A stretch of DNA of 64,000 bases from contig CACJDW010000004.1 in the NCBI GenBank assembly GCA_902592275.1, positions 39,385 to 103,384 of the forward strand. The letters are read 5' to 3'. This stretch comes from an uncultured Pelagibacteraceae bacterium (GTDB lineage: Bacteria; Pseudomonadota; Alphaproteobacteria; Pelagibacterales; Pelagibacteraceae). Shown here one piece after another: positions 28,825 through 38,322 of the stretch. The first letter of the stretch is position 1. Every line of letters begins with the position of its first letter. Under the pieces are notes generated by a model. It saw nothing but the letters and a program-made list of their open reading frames with translations. It did not search any database and had not been told where the DNA came from. The position numbers were made by a program, and so were the translations under genes.

Positions 28825-29706
28825 ATGGATTATGGACTAGATACAAAATCAACTCGTTTAAAAACTTTTAATACTATTTTTATTATTACTTGGTTGTTAA
28901 TTGCTTGTTTCCCTTTTATTTGGACTTTTTGGGGATCATTTAAAGTAAGAGCAGATTTTTTCTCAAGATCAGATTGGTGGTATGCAATATCAGCATTTAA
29001 TACCTTGATTGAAACAGGCGGACAATTTACAACTAATGCTTATACTCAGGCTTGGACCGAAGGCGAATTTTGGAAAGCATCAAAAAATACAATTATAGTT
29101 ACAGTATTTGTTGTAAGTATTTCTTTATTTTTAGGAACTTTAGGAGCATACGCTCTTTCAAGATCGACTGAGAAATATGCTTTTTGGATTTTAATGGCAG
29201 CTTTAATTTTTAGAGCTATGCCACATATAACTTTAGTATCAGGATATCTTTTTCCTTTCTTTGAATTGCAGATTTGGGGAATTCTTCCTACTACGATTGT
29301 TGTTTTGGTTGCTATAAATCAACCTTTTACATTGTGGCTGCTTTATTCATTTTTCAAAACTGTTCCTAAAGAACTTGATGAAAGTGCTTTAATAGATGGT
29401 TGTTCATATTTTCAAGCTTTCAGACATATCATTATGCCCGTGATGTGGCCTGGAGTAATTACAGCAGGACTATTTAGTTTAATGTTAGCTTATAATGATT
29501 TTACTGTAACAGCATTACTTCTTAATCAAGAAAATCATACCATGGTTCCAAAAATTCAAAGTTACTTAGGAACAAACCAACATGAAGGAAATTTAATGTG
29601 GGCAGTTTCTGCAGTTGTATCTGCTACTGCACCTTTGTTTATGCTGGTTATGTTTTTTCAAAGACAGGTTATTAGTGGTTTAACTGCTGGAGCTGTGAAA
29701 GGTTGA
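28825..29706 (+). CDS. Sugar-type ABC permease
   Basis: DESALIDGCSYFQAFRHIIMPVMWPGVITAGLFS; ends LTAGAVKG. Confidence 0.88.
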   Translation: MDYGLDTKSTRLKTFNTIFIITWLLIACFPFIWTFWGSFKVRADFFSRSDWWYAISAFNTLIETGGQFTTNAYTQAWTEGEFWKASKNTIIVTVFVVSISLFLGTLGAYALSRSTEKYAFWILMAALIFRAMPHITLVSGYLFPFFELQIWGILPTTIVVLVAINQPFTLWLLYSFFKTVPKELDESALIDGCSYFQAFRHIIMPVMWPGVITAGLFSLMLAYNDFTVTALLLNQENHTMVPKIQSYLGTNQHEGNLMWAVSAVVSATAPLFMLVMFFQRQVISGLTAGAVKG

Positions 29707-30365
29707 AATATTATAAAGCATTACTTTTTGGTTCTATTGGATCTATTGTTGAAACTTCAGAAATTCAGAGAAAGTCATTCAATAAAGCATTCAAACAATA
29801 TGGACTCGATTGGAATTGGACCAAACGTGAGTATCAAAATTTATTAAGTAAATCAGGTGGCAAAGATAGAATATCAAGATATGCCAAAAAGAAAAAAAAT
29901 GAGGTTAATTCAGTATATTTAAGGAATTTAAAGACTAAAATCTTTAATAATTATCTTAGAAAAAATCATCTTAAATTAAGACCAGGTGTTAAAAATTTAA
30001 TTTCTTTATGTAAAAAAGAAAATATTAAAATTGCATTTGTTTCATCTACTTCTACAAACAATATAAATGCAATCTTATATTGTTTAAGAAATTCAATTAA
30101 TAAAAAAGATTTTAACTTTATAGGGAATGCAAAATTAGTAAAAAAATTCAAACCTAACCCCGATATATACTTATTAGCGCTTAAAAAACTTAAGCTTAAA
30201 CCTAATGATTGTGTAGCAATTGAGGACTCTCAAGAAAGTTTAAATTCAGCTAGGCGAGCTAGAATAAAATGTATAATTTTTCCTGGAAAATTTCATTCTT
30301 CAAAAAAATTTATTGGAGCTTATAAAAAAGTTTATCGACTTAATAAAAATATTATTTTGAGATAA
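29703..30365 (+). CDS. HAD-superfamily hydrolase (beta-phosphoglucomutase-like)
   Basis: FGSIGSIVETSEIQRKSFNKAFKQYG; AFVSSTST; KFKPNPDIYLLALKKL; CVAIEDSQESLNSA. Confidence 0.8.
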   Translation: MKYYKALLFGSIGSIVETSEIQRKSFNKAFKQYGLDWNWTKREYQNLLSKSGGKDRISRYAKKKKNEVNSVYLRNLKTKIFNNYLRKNHLKLRPGVKNLISLCKKENIKIAFVSSTSTNNINAILYCLRNSINKKDFNFIGNAKLVKKFKPNPDIYLLALKKLKLKPNDCVAIEDSQESLNSARRARIKCIIFPGKFHSSKKFIGAYKKVYRLNKNIILR

Positions 30366-31107
30366 ATTCTTTTACTAAATTATTAAACTGATCAGGTTGT
30401 TCTAAGTGAACATTATGAGCACAATCTTTAAATATTTCTAAACGGCTATTTTTAATGTTTTTATTAAGCGTATCAACTTGATCAAAATTATATGAAGTAT
30501 CTTTATCACCCCATATTATAAGGGTGTCATTTTTAATATTTTTTAAATTTTCTTTACCTCTCCAATTTTTCATTGCTAGTAATGCATTATCAGCAGCTTC
30601 TAATGAAACATTTTTAACAGCATTTTCACAAAGGAAATAATTTTTGTCCTTACCACCTTTTACAAACCACTTAAGAGGTACTCTAGAAAAAGAGAGTTTT
30701 GCACCTTCTTTCTTAAGTTTTTCTCTTGTTTCATCCATGGTCTCAAATCTTCCTGGGATATCTCCAATAGATCCTGTTGCAAAACAAATTAATTTATTAA
30801 CTCTATCCCCAATCAATTTTGTAATTTCTTGAACAATCATTCCACCCATTGAATGACCAATTAAATTGAATTTATCTATTTTTTTTTGATCTAATACATT
30901 TATAATTTCTTTAGCCATTTTATTAATAGAATCTAAAGATTTTACATTATAACTTTCACCAAACCCTGGAAGAGCTGGGATAATTACACGATAATCTTTT
31001 GAAAAAAATTCTTTTTGAAAAGTCCACATTTCAGATGAACCTAGATAACCATGAACAAAAACAAAAGGAAACCCTTCGCCTATATCATCTACATAAATAT
31101 CACTCAT
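30352..31107 (-). CDS. Alpha/beta hydrolase
   Basis: FVHGYLGSSEMW; LIGHSMGGMIV; WGDKD; CAHNVHLEQPDQF. Confidence 0.88.
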   Translation of the reverse strand: MSDIYVDDIGEGFPFVFVHGYLGSSEMWTFQKEFFSKDYRVIIPALPGFGESYNVKSLDSINKMAKEIINVLDQKKIDKFNLIGHSMGGMIVQEITKLIGDRVNKLICFATGSIGDIPGRFETMDETREKLKKEGAKLSFSRVPLKWFVKGGKDKNYFLCENAVKNVSLEAADNALLAMKNWRGKENLKNIKNDTLIIWGDKDTSYNFDQVDTLNKNIKNSRLEIFKDCAHNVHLEQPDQFNNLVKEFISK

Positions 31108-31709
31108 AATATTTCATTAATAATAAATAAAATTAAAATAGACATAAAACATATAATAAAAATATTAATTACTTTCCAAATTTTTTTACTATTAGCATAC
31201 TTTGATAAATAATTAGATAAATATCCTAATATAAAAAAAAATAAAAATGATGCTATAGACGCACCTATCCCAAATAAAATTTTTTGGATAAGTAAATAAT
31301 TTTTTGAAAAATTTCCAAGAAAAAAAACTGTATCAGAATAAACATGTGGATTTAAATATGTAAATCCTAAAGTTTTAAATACAATATTTAATTTTGAAAT
31401 ATTATTTGACTCAGTACTAAAGTTAATATCAGAATAATTAGATTTTATTTTTTTAAAAATAAAGTGAAGTAAAAATAAAATTAAAAATAAATTTAAAATT
31501 AATTCGATTAAAGAGTTAAAATATTGATTAAAATAATGGAAAAGGAAAATACCCAAAAATATTAATATCAAATCTGATATGGAGCATATTAAGCAAACAA
31601 TAAATATGTGTTGTTTTTTTAAACCTTGCTCAATAACAAAAATATTCTGAGCACCTATAGCTAAAATTAAGCTAATCCCAGTAAAGAAGCCTAATACCAG
31701 GTATTCCAT
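31104..31709 (-). CDS. LysE-family amino acid exporter
   Basis: LAIGAQNIFVIEQGLKKQHIFIVCLICSISDLILI. Confidence 0.82.
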   Translation of the reverse strand: MEYLVLGFFTGISLILAIGAQNIFVIEQGLKKQHIFIVCLICSISDLILIFLGIFLFHYFNQYFNSLIELILNLFLILFLLHFIFKKIKSNYSDINFSTESNNISKLNIVFKTLGFTYLNPHVYSDTVFFLGNFSKNYLLIQKILFGIGASIASFLFFFILGYLSNYLSKYANSKKIWKVINIFIICFMSILILFIINEIL

Positions 31710-31721
31710 TAGGCTTTAAGT

Positions 31722-32132
31722 TTACTCTGAATTTGCTGTTAATGTTTTGATTTCTAGAATATTTTCGTTTGGGTCTTTAACGAAGAAAGTTTCTTGCTCG
31801 TATTTTGTTCCTTTAAATCTCAAATACGGTTCATCATAATACTTAGTTCCACTATCTTTTAATCTTTGTTTTAGAGCATCAAAGTCTTTTCTGGACAAAT
31901 GAACACCAAAATGAGGAACAGAAACATTTCCCATATCCACATCATGTCTCTCATTGTCTAATTTATGTTCGCTTTTATGCAAAGTTAATTCATTGCCCCA
32001 AAAATCAACATCTGCCCACTCTTGTGCTGAGTTATCTAATCGACATCCTAAAGTTTCACTATAAAACTTCTTAGCTACCTCCAAATCACCACAAGGAATA
32101 GCTAAATGAAAACAATTAGTATTCTTATACAT
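31722..32132 (-). CDS. VOC/glyoxalase-family protein
   Basis: FHLAIPCGDLEVAKKFYSETLGCRL; KDPNENILEIK. Confidence 0.85.
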   Translation of the reverse strand: MYKNTNCFHLAIPCGDLEVAKKFYSETLGCRLDNSAQEWADVDFWGNELTLHKSEHKLDNERHDVDMGNVSVPHFGVHLSRKDFDALKQRLKDSGTKYYDEPYLRFKGTKYEQETFFVKDPNENILEIKTLTANSE

Positions 32133-32216
32133 TTCAACCCTCTTTAAATTGCGTATTTAATCACTATATAAAGCATGTAATTTTTTTTATCAACCGCGAC
32201 AAATTTTTAAGGAAAT

Positions 32217-32801
32217 ATGAGTGATTTTTTACAATCAATAATTGATAGAGACCCAGCTGCTAAGTCAAAACTAAGTTTGGTTTTAACTTATCCTGGTGTC
32301 AAAGCAGTATTCTTTCATAGAATAGCAAACTTTTTTAGTACTGCTAAATTTCATTTGATTGCAAGAATCATTTCTCAATTTTCAAGATTCTTAACAGGTA
32401 TTGAAATTCATCCAAATGCAAAAATTGGAAAAAATTTATTTATAGATCATGGAATGGGAGTAGTGATTGGAGAAACATCTGAGATTGGTGATAACGTAAC
32501 TATTTATCACATGGTTACATTAGGTGGTATTGCTCCAAGTATAAATTCCAATGATCAACGTAATATGAAAAGACATCCTACTATAAAAGAGGATGTGGTA
32601 ATTGGTTCAGGTGCACAAGTGTTAGGACCAGTAGTAGTTGGTAGAGGTGCAAGAATTGGAGCTAATGCAGTAATCACTAAAGATGTTGAGGAAAATGCTG
32701 TGATGGTTGGAATTCCAGCAACAAGAGTTGGAATAGCTGATAGCGAATTTAAACCTTATGGTATTACGCCTGACAGTGATAAAAAATCAGATAATGAATA
32801 A
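32217..32801 (+). CDS. cysE: Serine O-acetyltransferase
   Basis: [42 protein letters not shown] left-handed beta-helix. Confidence 0.92.
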   Translation: MSDFLQSIIDRDPAAKSKLSLVLTYPGVKAVFFHRIANFFSTAKFHLIARIISQFSRFLTGIEIHPNAKIGKNLFIDHGMGVVIGETSEIGDNVTIYHMVTLGGIAPSINSNDQRNMKRHPTIKEDVVIGSGAQVLGPVVVGRGARIGANAVITKDVEENAVMVGIPATRVGIADSEFKPYGITPDSDKKSDNE

Positions 32802-33795
32802 TACACAAAACGATTTTATTTCAGGAATAGGAAATACCCCATTAATCAAACTAAGAGCTGCTTCAGAGATTACTGGATGTAACATTTATGGGAAAGCAGA
32901 ATTTTTAAATCCAGGAGGATCAGTTAAAGATAGAGCTGCGCTTGCATTAATTAAAGATGCTCAAGAAAAAAAATTAATTGCTAAAGGTGGAACAGTTGTT
33001 GAAGGAACAGCTGGAAACACTGGAATTGGTTTAGGTCTATTAGGAAATTCCTTAGGTTATAAAACAATCATCGTAATGAACGATAACCAAACTCAAGAAA
33101 AAAAAGATTTACTTAGAAATCTTGGAGCTGAATTAAGATTAGTGCCGCCTAAACCTTATAAAGATGATAACAATTTTGTTAAAGTAGCAGCGAGACTTGC
33201 AGATGAATTAAGACCAACAAATAATAACGGTGTCATTTGGGCTAACCAGTTTGATAACACAGCAAATGCGAAGGGTCATTACGAAGGAACAGGACAAGAA
33301 ATATGGGAACAAACCGAAGGTAAAGTTGATGGCTTTGTATGTTCTTCTGGAACTGGAGGAACTATTTCAGGTGTCAGTAATGCTCTTAAAGAAAAAAATA
33401 AAGATATAAAAATTTACTTATCTGATCCAAAGGGATCAGCTCTTTATAATTACATTAAAAATGGTGAACTTAAGTCAGAAGGTGGATCAATTACTGAAGG
33501 AATTGGTTCAAGTAGAGTAACAGCTAACTTTGGTGAGGCTAAAATCGATGATGCCTATTCAATAGATGATCATGAAGCATTACCTATACTTTATGACTTA
33601 ATTCAAAATGAAGGTTTAAGTCTAGGTACAAGTTGTGGAATTAATATAGCAGGCGCAATAAGAATGGGTAAAGAATTGGGTCCTGGTAAAACTATCGTAA
33701 CAATTCTATGTGATAGAAGTGATAAATACGCAACCAAAATGTTCAATAAAAAATTCTTAGAAGAAAAAGGTCTCCCAGTACCTAATTGGTTTTAG
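32794..33795 (+). CDS. cysK: Cysteine synthase (O-acetylserine sulfhydrylase)
   Basis: [36 protein letters not shown] 32794 overlaps the cysE stop. Confidence 0.92.
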   Translation: MNNTQNDFISGIGNTPLIKLRAASEITGCNIYGKAEFLNPGGSVKDRAALALIKDAQEKKLIAKGGTVVEGTAGNTGIGLGLLGNSLGYKTIIVMNDNQTQEKKDLLRNLGAELRLVPPKPYKDDNNFVKVAARLADELRPTNNNGVIWANQFDNTANAKGHYEGTGQEIWEQTEGKVDGFVCSSGTGGTISGVSNALKEKNKDIKIYLSDPKGSALYNYIKNGELKSEGGSITEGIGSSRVTANFGEAKIDDAYSIDDHEALPILYDLIQNEGLSLGTSCGINIAGAIRMGKELGPGKTIVTILCDRSDKYATKMFNKKFLEEKGLPVPNWF

Positions 33796-34208
33796 ATATA
33801 AATTTTATCAGCTAATCCGTAACAAAGTATTGCACTTAACAAAGTTAAAATACCTGGTGCAATAATTCCTTCATTAGATGTTTGTGGAGTATGACCTAAT
33901 TTATTTATTTTAATTGTATAAATTCCTACACAAAAAGCTGAAAGGTTTTGTAAAAATACTAAATTAAAAAAAGCCCATGTTCCTTGTAGGCCATCAGGTC
34001 TTATGAACCCTACCCATATAGCCATTGCTACAGCTCCAATAAATAATGATCCAAAAAATCTTGTCATTCCAGCACCAGTATCGTCAATACCAAATTTATC
34101 TAAAAATTTTTTTGTAGCAAAAACAGTCTGATATGCGTAAGCAGCAAAAATTATGAAGTGAACAAGAAAAACAATTAAATAAAATATTCCATTAAATTTT
34201 TCAATCAT
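33792..34208 (-). CDS. Small integral membrane protein, unknown function
   Basis: 138 aa, about 4 hydrophobic segments. Confidence 0.6.
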   Translation of the reverse strand: MIEKFNGIFYLIVFLVHFIIFAAYAYQTVFATKKFLDKFGIDDTGAGMTRFFGSLFIGAVAMAIWVGFIRPDGLQGTWAFFNLVFLQNLSAFCVGIYTIKINKLGHTPQTSNEGIIAPGILTLLSAILCYGLADKIYI

Positions 34209-34278
34209 GTTGAAATGTTATCAAAAAACAAATTCGAATTAAATAGCTAAAAACAGCATTTCTAGTTGATAAAAATTG

Positions 34279-34342
34279 CATATCTGACGCGCGATATGAA
34301 CGCATGAGACTCATTAATAAAAATGTAACAGTATTCAGTTAC
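34279..34342 (+). promoter_or_regulatory. Intergenic cluster of inverted repeats upstream of the small-protein operon
   Basis: CATATC-N8-GATATG (34279-34298), ATGAG-A-CTCAT (34304-34314), GTAAC-N8-GTTAC (34325-34342). Confidence 0.4.
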
Positions 34343-34368
34343 GGTTTAACTATTTAGAAAGGTAAATT

Positions 34369-34851
34369 ATGAAAAAATTAATATTAGCATTAATTTTTAC
34401 ATTAATGTCATCTCTTTCATTTGCAGATGGTCATAGTGGAAAAATAGATCTTAAAGGATTTTTTGTTGGTGATGCAAAAGCAATTTTTGACGAAAAAGGT
34501 AATCCAATGACATTTGCTTATGATGGTTTAGTAGGTATGATGGCGGTAGGTGGCACTACATTTGGAGATAATTCGTCTCATTATTGTGTTGGTGCTGGGT
34601 CAATCCCTGGAAAAGGATTTGAGATGGGCCACTGTATAATAAAATTTATTAATGGAGATACTGCAATAACTTATTATGAGATTAAATTAGGCTACTCTAT
34701 GGAGGGTACATTTAAATGTATCAGCGGAACTGGCAGATACGAAGGTATCGAATGTAGTGGAACTACTGGCTATACCCAAATTAAAACAGCACAAGAAGGT
34801 AAAATTCATTCAACCAATTATCTACAAGGAACTTATACTTTAAAAAAGTAA
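34369..34851 (+). CDS. Secreted protein, possible beta-barrel, unknown function
   Basis: Signal peptide; GTGRYEGIECSGTTGY repeat-like glycine pattern. Confidence 0.6.
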   Translation: MKKLILALIFTLMSSLSFADGHSGKIDLKGFFVGDAKAIFDEKGNPMTFAYDGLVGMMAVGGTTFGDNSSHYCVGAGSIPGKGFEMGHCIIKFINGDTAITYYEIKLGYSMEGTFKCISGTGRYEGIECSGTTGYTQIKTAQEGKIHSTNYLQGTYTLKK

Positions 34852-34868
34852 GTTAATAGGAGAAACAA

Positions 34869-35243
34869 ATGAAAAAAATAATTATATTATTAAGCACTTT
34901 ATTTTCTGTTACCTTGGCTTATGCAGGTATGTCAGATAGCGATAAGAATAGAGCATGGGAATGTAGTGGAATCTATATGGCGAACTACTTCTTACCTTCA
35001 GGGGAAACATTTGAATATAGTATGAAAGAAAAATCTATGGCATCTGTAAAAGTTTTAAAAGCTTATGCTTTAGAAGTAGGAATTCCTGAAAAGGAATGGG
35101 ATGAAGGCGTAAACAAAGCTGTGGATAAGCATTATGGCTCTAAATTTGACGAGTCTAAAACCAATGCATGTCACGACTTTGTAAATTCAACAATACCAAA
35201 TGGAGAAGATAGAGTTAAAAAGGTGGTTCAAACTCTATATTAA
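34869..35243 (+). CDS. Secreted small protein, unknown function
   Basis: Signal peptide ending AYA; two mature-region cysteines. Confidence 0.6.
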   Translation: MKKIIILLSTLFSVTLAYAGMSDSDKNRAWECSGIYMANYFLPSGETFEYSMKEKSMASVKVLKAYALEVGIPEKEWDEGVNKAVDKHYGSKFDESKTNACHDFVNSTIPNGEDRVKKVVQTLY

Positions 35244-35261
35244 CAAAAAAAAGGAGAAAAA

Positions 35262-35546
35262 ATGGAAAAAGAAATGTTAGTAGTAGCAAAGTTAAAAGAA
35301 GGTACTTTTGAAAAATTCATGGGATTTATGCAATCTCCTGAAGGACTTGCTGAGAGAGCAAAAGTTGCAGTGGTTGAAAAAACAATTGGAACTGTAACTC
35401 CAGATAAAAGTACTGTAATGTTTAAAATATTTTGTACTGATGAAGCTGCACTTCATAAGTTTATAGAAGGTACTGAGGTATCAAAACCAATCATGGATGA
35501 AGTGTTGGACAGTTACTCAATATATGATTTAACTAAGGTTAAATAG
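35262..35546 (+). CDS. Small cytosolic protein, possibly dimeric alpha-beta-barrel-like
   Basis: 94 aa; MLVVAKLKEGTFEKFMGFMQSPEGLAERAK. Confidence 0.55.
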   Translation: MEKEMLVVAKLKEGTFEKFMGFMQSPEGLAERAKVAVVEKTIGTVTPDKSTVMFKIFCTDEAALHKFIEGTEVSKPIMDEVLDSYSIYDLTKVK

Positions 35547-35557
35547 AAAGGAATAAC

Positions 35558-35878
35558 ATGTCTATATTAGAGAAATATAGTGCTGCTTTGAAAAATAAAG
35601 ATGAAGCAGTAATGAATGAACTTTTGCATGATGATTTTAAATTCACAATGCACAAGTCTGGAAATGTTTTAACCAAAAGTGATGTTATCAAATGGGCGAT
35701 GAGTGGTGATATTAATCAAGACAAGGTTAGAATTGTTTATGAAAATGACGAAGTTGGTATTCACCATGCCTTCGTAACATTTAATGATGGTAATGTTGAG
35801 GCGGTAATGGCAGTTTATAGATATGACAATGGAAAAATTGTCAGTTTAGAAACTGGTGCCACACCAATGCCAAAATAA
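35558..35878 (+). CDS. SnoaL/NTF2-like protein
   Basis: YSAALKNKDEAVMNELLHDDFKFTMHKSG. Confidence 0.7.
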   Translation: MSILEKYSAALKNKDEAVMNELLHDDFKFTMHKSGNVLTKSDVIKWAMSGDINQDKVRIVYENDEVGIHHAFVTFNDGNVEAVMAVYRYDNGKIVSLETGATPMPK

Positions 35879-36469
35879 GTGAGTGAAATTGATTTTTATT
35901 TTTCGATAGGGAGTACTTACACCTATTTATCCGTAACTAGAATACTTGATGTTGAAAAACAACATCAAGTAAAATTTAACTGGAAACCTTTTTCAGTAAG
36001 AGCAATCATGAAAGAGATGAACAATATCCCATTTCCAAAGGATAAAATGAATAAAGTTAATTACATGTGGAGGGATATTGAAAGGCGTGCAGAGGGATAT
36101 GGTTTTTTTGCTAAGACACCAGTTCCCTACCCTTTATCTGAATTCGATTTAGCAAACCAAATAGCAATCTTAGGTTTTAAAAAAGGTTGGGGAGAAAAAT
36201 TTGTTATTCTTACTTATAAAAAATGGTTTCAAGAAGGTAAAGAACCAGCAATTGAAACAAGTATTAGTGAAGTATGCTCAGAATTAAAACTTGATAAAGA
36301 TGAAATTATCTCTGAAGCAAAATCATCAGATATAGAGATAAAATATAATGAAAACACAAACTTGGCTCGTGAAAATAAAATATTTGGTAGCCCATCTTTT
36401 ATTGTAAAAAATGAAATTTTTTGGGGAGATGATAGAATGGAAGATGCTATTAAATGGTCTCTTAAATAA
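35879..36469 (+). CDS. 2-hydroxychromene-2-carboxylate isomerase / DsbA-like family
   Basis: IDFYFSIGSTYTYLSVTRI; FGSPSFIVKNEIFWGDDRMED; GTG start directly after the upstream stop. Confidence 0.85.
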   Translation: MSEIDFYFSIGSTYTYLSVTRILDVEKQHQVKFNWKPFSVRAIMKEMNNIPFPKDKMNKVNYMWRDIERRAEGYGFFAKTPVPYPLSEFDLANQIAILGFKKGWGEKFVILTYKKWFQEGKEPAIETSISEVCSELKLDKDEIISEAKSSDIEIKYNENTNLARENKIFGSPSFIVKNEIFWGDDRMEDAIKWSLK

Positions 36470-36507
36470 TTCTATATATTCTCCTTAAATTCATTTAAAG
36501 TCTCGAA

Positions 36508-36840
36508 ATGAGTCTTACAACTTCATATTTATTTTTAGGCATTGCAGTTTTTTTGGGTGTTACCTCAAATAGTTTTGCTAAAAGTGCTGAAGGCTTTACT
36601 CTTCTTTTTCCAAGTATAATTACAGCGATCACAATTGTATTATGTATGTATGCACTTTCATTGGTAATGAAAAACATTCCAATGGGAATCACTTATGCTT
36701 CCTTTGCAGGTTTAACAATTATAGCAACTGTTGTTGTGGGTATAATTAGATTTAATCAAGTACCCAATTTATATTCATTAATTGGTTTAGCTTTTATTAT
36801 TGTTGGTGTTATAATGGTTAACCTGTTAGGTAATAATTAA
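36508..36840 (+). CDS. SMR-family small membrane protein lacking the canonical TM1 Glu
   Basis: Four TMs; colinear with EmrE (FAKSAEGFTLLFPS; PMGITYASFAGL; GVIMVNLLG). Confidence 0.8.
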   Translation: MSLTTSYLFLGIAVFLGVTSNSFAKSAEGFTLLFPSIITAITIVLCMYALSLVMKNIPMGITYASFAGLTIIATVVVGIIRFNQVPNLYSLIGLAFIIVGVIMVNLLGNN

Positions 36841-36841
36841 T

Positions 36842-37069
36842 ATGATTAATAAAAAATTCGCTCAACCATTATTCATGATTTTTATGTCCTTTGGCATGAG
36901 TGTGATTATGAGTGGCGTTGTAGTTGCTGTAAACACTGGAGTTACAGATGGCTTTATAAGTAGATGGTTTTATTCTTGGATGTTTGCATTTCCAATTGCA
37001 TTAATTGCTGCCTTTACAATGGCTCCCATAATGAGACCATTAGTTAATAAAATTGCATCAAAAGAATAA
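36842..37069 (+). CDS. DUF2798-like two-TM protein
   Basis: 75 aa; FISRWFYSWMFAFPIALIAAFTMAPIMRPLV. Confidence 0.7.
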   Translation: MINKKFAQPLFMIFMSFGMSVIMSGVVVAVNTGVTDGFISRWFYSWMFAFPIALIAAFTMAPIMRPLVNKIASKE

Positions 37070-37071
37070 TC

Positions 37072-37407
37072 ATGAAACCTTTATTTGGTTATATATTTTT
37101 AGCTATAGGAATTTCTTTTGGTATTGCATCAAATAGTTTAGCTAAAATTTCAGAAGGGTTTACTAAACTAACACCATCGGTTTTATGTATCTTATTCATG
37201 TGTATTACGATGTTTTCAATAGCAAAAGCTATGCACGCTCTTCCTGTAGGTTTTGCTTATGCAACATATAGTGGGTTAACAGTAACTGGAGTTGTGCTTT
37301 TTGCTGTATTAAAATTAAATCAAGTTCCTAATCTATATGGAATAATCGGAATTATCTTAATTATTATTGGTGTAATAATGGTTAATTATCTAGGACGACT
37401 GAACTGA
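37072..37407 (+). CDS. SMR-family small membrane protein lacking the canonical TM1 Glu (paralogue)
   Basis: Colinear with 36508-36840: LAKISEGFTKLTPS; PVGFAYATYSGL; GVIMVNYLG. Confidence 0.8.
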   Translation: MKPLFGYIFLAIGISFGIASNSLAKISEGFTKLTPSVLCILFMCITMFSIAKAMHALPVGFAYATYSGLTVTGVVLFAVLKLNQVPNLYGIIGIILIIIGVIMVNYLGRLN

Positions 37408-37757
37408 TATTTTTTTAAAATCTCTGGAAGCTGATGTCTTCCTTCTTCATTCAACTGTAACTCATATTCATTCACAACTGTGCTAGTATCTAGAGGTGAA
37501 TATAAATGAGGATACATATCTCCATTTGATGCCTGTTCCCACAGTAAATGTTCAAGCTTAAAAGCATTTACTCTTAACAAAACTAGATTTTCTTTTTTGG
37601 GGTAATGTTTATTTAAAGTTTCCTCTACCTGATCCTCTTCTGAAAAGTGAATATATCCATCTTTAAGATCTTTTTCTGACCCACCATAGGTTCCAGATTG
37701 TTTGGCCTTTTGCCATTCATCTTTATCTATAACCTTGAAAATAAATTCTAAATTCAT
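37386..37757 (-). CDS. DUF952-family protein
   Basis: DGYIHFSEEDQVEETLNKHYP; LLRVNAFKLEHLLWEQ. Confidence 0.75.
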   Translation of the reverse strand: MNLEFIFKVIDKDEWQKAKQSGTYGGSEKDLKDGYIHFSEEDQVEETLNKHYPKKENLVLLRVNAFKLEHLLWEQASNGDMYPHLYSPLDTSTVVNEYELQLNEEGRHQLPEILKKYQFSRPR

Positions 37758-37758
37758 T

Positions 37759-38322
37759 TTACCAAGAAGAGTTTGGATCTTTTAAGAATTCTAATTCTTC
37801 TTTGGTAGATTCTCTTCCTAAAATTTTATTTCTATGAGGATATCTATGAAATTGTCTAATTGCTTTTGTATGATCTTGCCAAAATTTTTTTATTTCATTA
37901 TATCCTTCGTGTTCCCTTAAATATTTATTTAATAAGTAATATGCCATTTCATGATCACTGATTTCCTCACTATGAATTAAAGGTAACAACATAAAAAATC
38001 TTTGATTTACATTCATGGCTTCTAAATAACCTGAATAAACTGCATCGTTTACAATCAATCTAGTTTTTTGATCTTGAACAAAAGCTTTTTTGTCTTCTCT
38101 AAACATGTTTCTTGAAAACTGATCAAATAAAATTACTAACGCCAGGCAACTCATGGGGTTATCTTGCCAATCATCATATTCATTTTGACAGGCAAGTTCA
38201 TAATCTTTTAAAAAATTATCTTTAATTTTTTGATCAAACTTTTCATCTTTTTTGAAACGCATTTCAGACGGAGTTTCTTTAAACCAGAAATCTAAAATTA
38301 CTTGTGCTCTTTCTGGTATCAT
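37759..38322 (-). CDS. DUF924-family protein
   Basis: VILDFWF; CLALVILFDQFSRNMFRED; HRYPHRNKILGRESTKEE. Confidence 0.85.
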   Translation of the reverse strand: MIPERAQVILDFWFKETPSEMRFKKDEKFDQKIKDNFLKDYELACQNEYDDWQDNPMSCLALVILFDQFSRNMFREDKKAFVQDQKTRLIVNDAVYSGYLEAMNVNQRFFMLLPLIHSEEISDHEMAYYLLNKYLREHEGYNEIKKFWQDHTKAIRQFHRYPHRNKILGRESTKEELEFLKDPNSSW

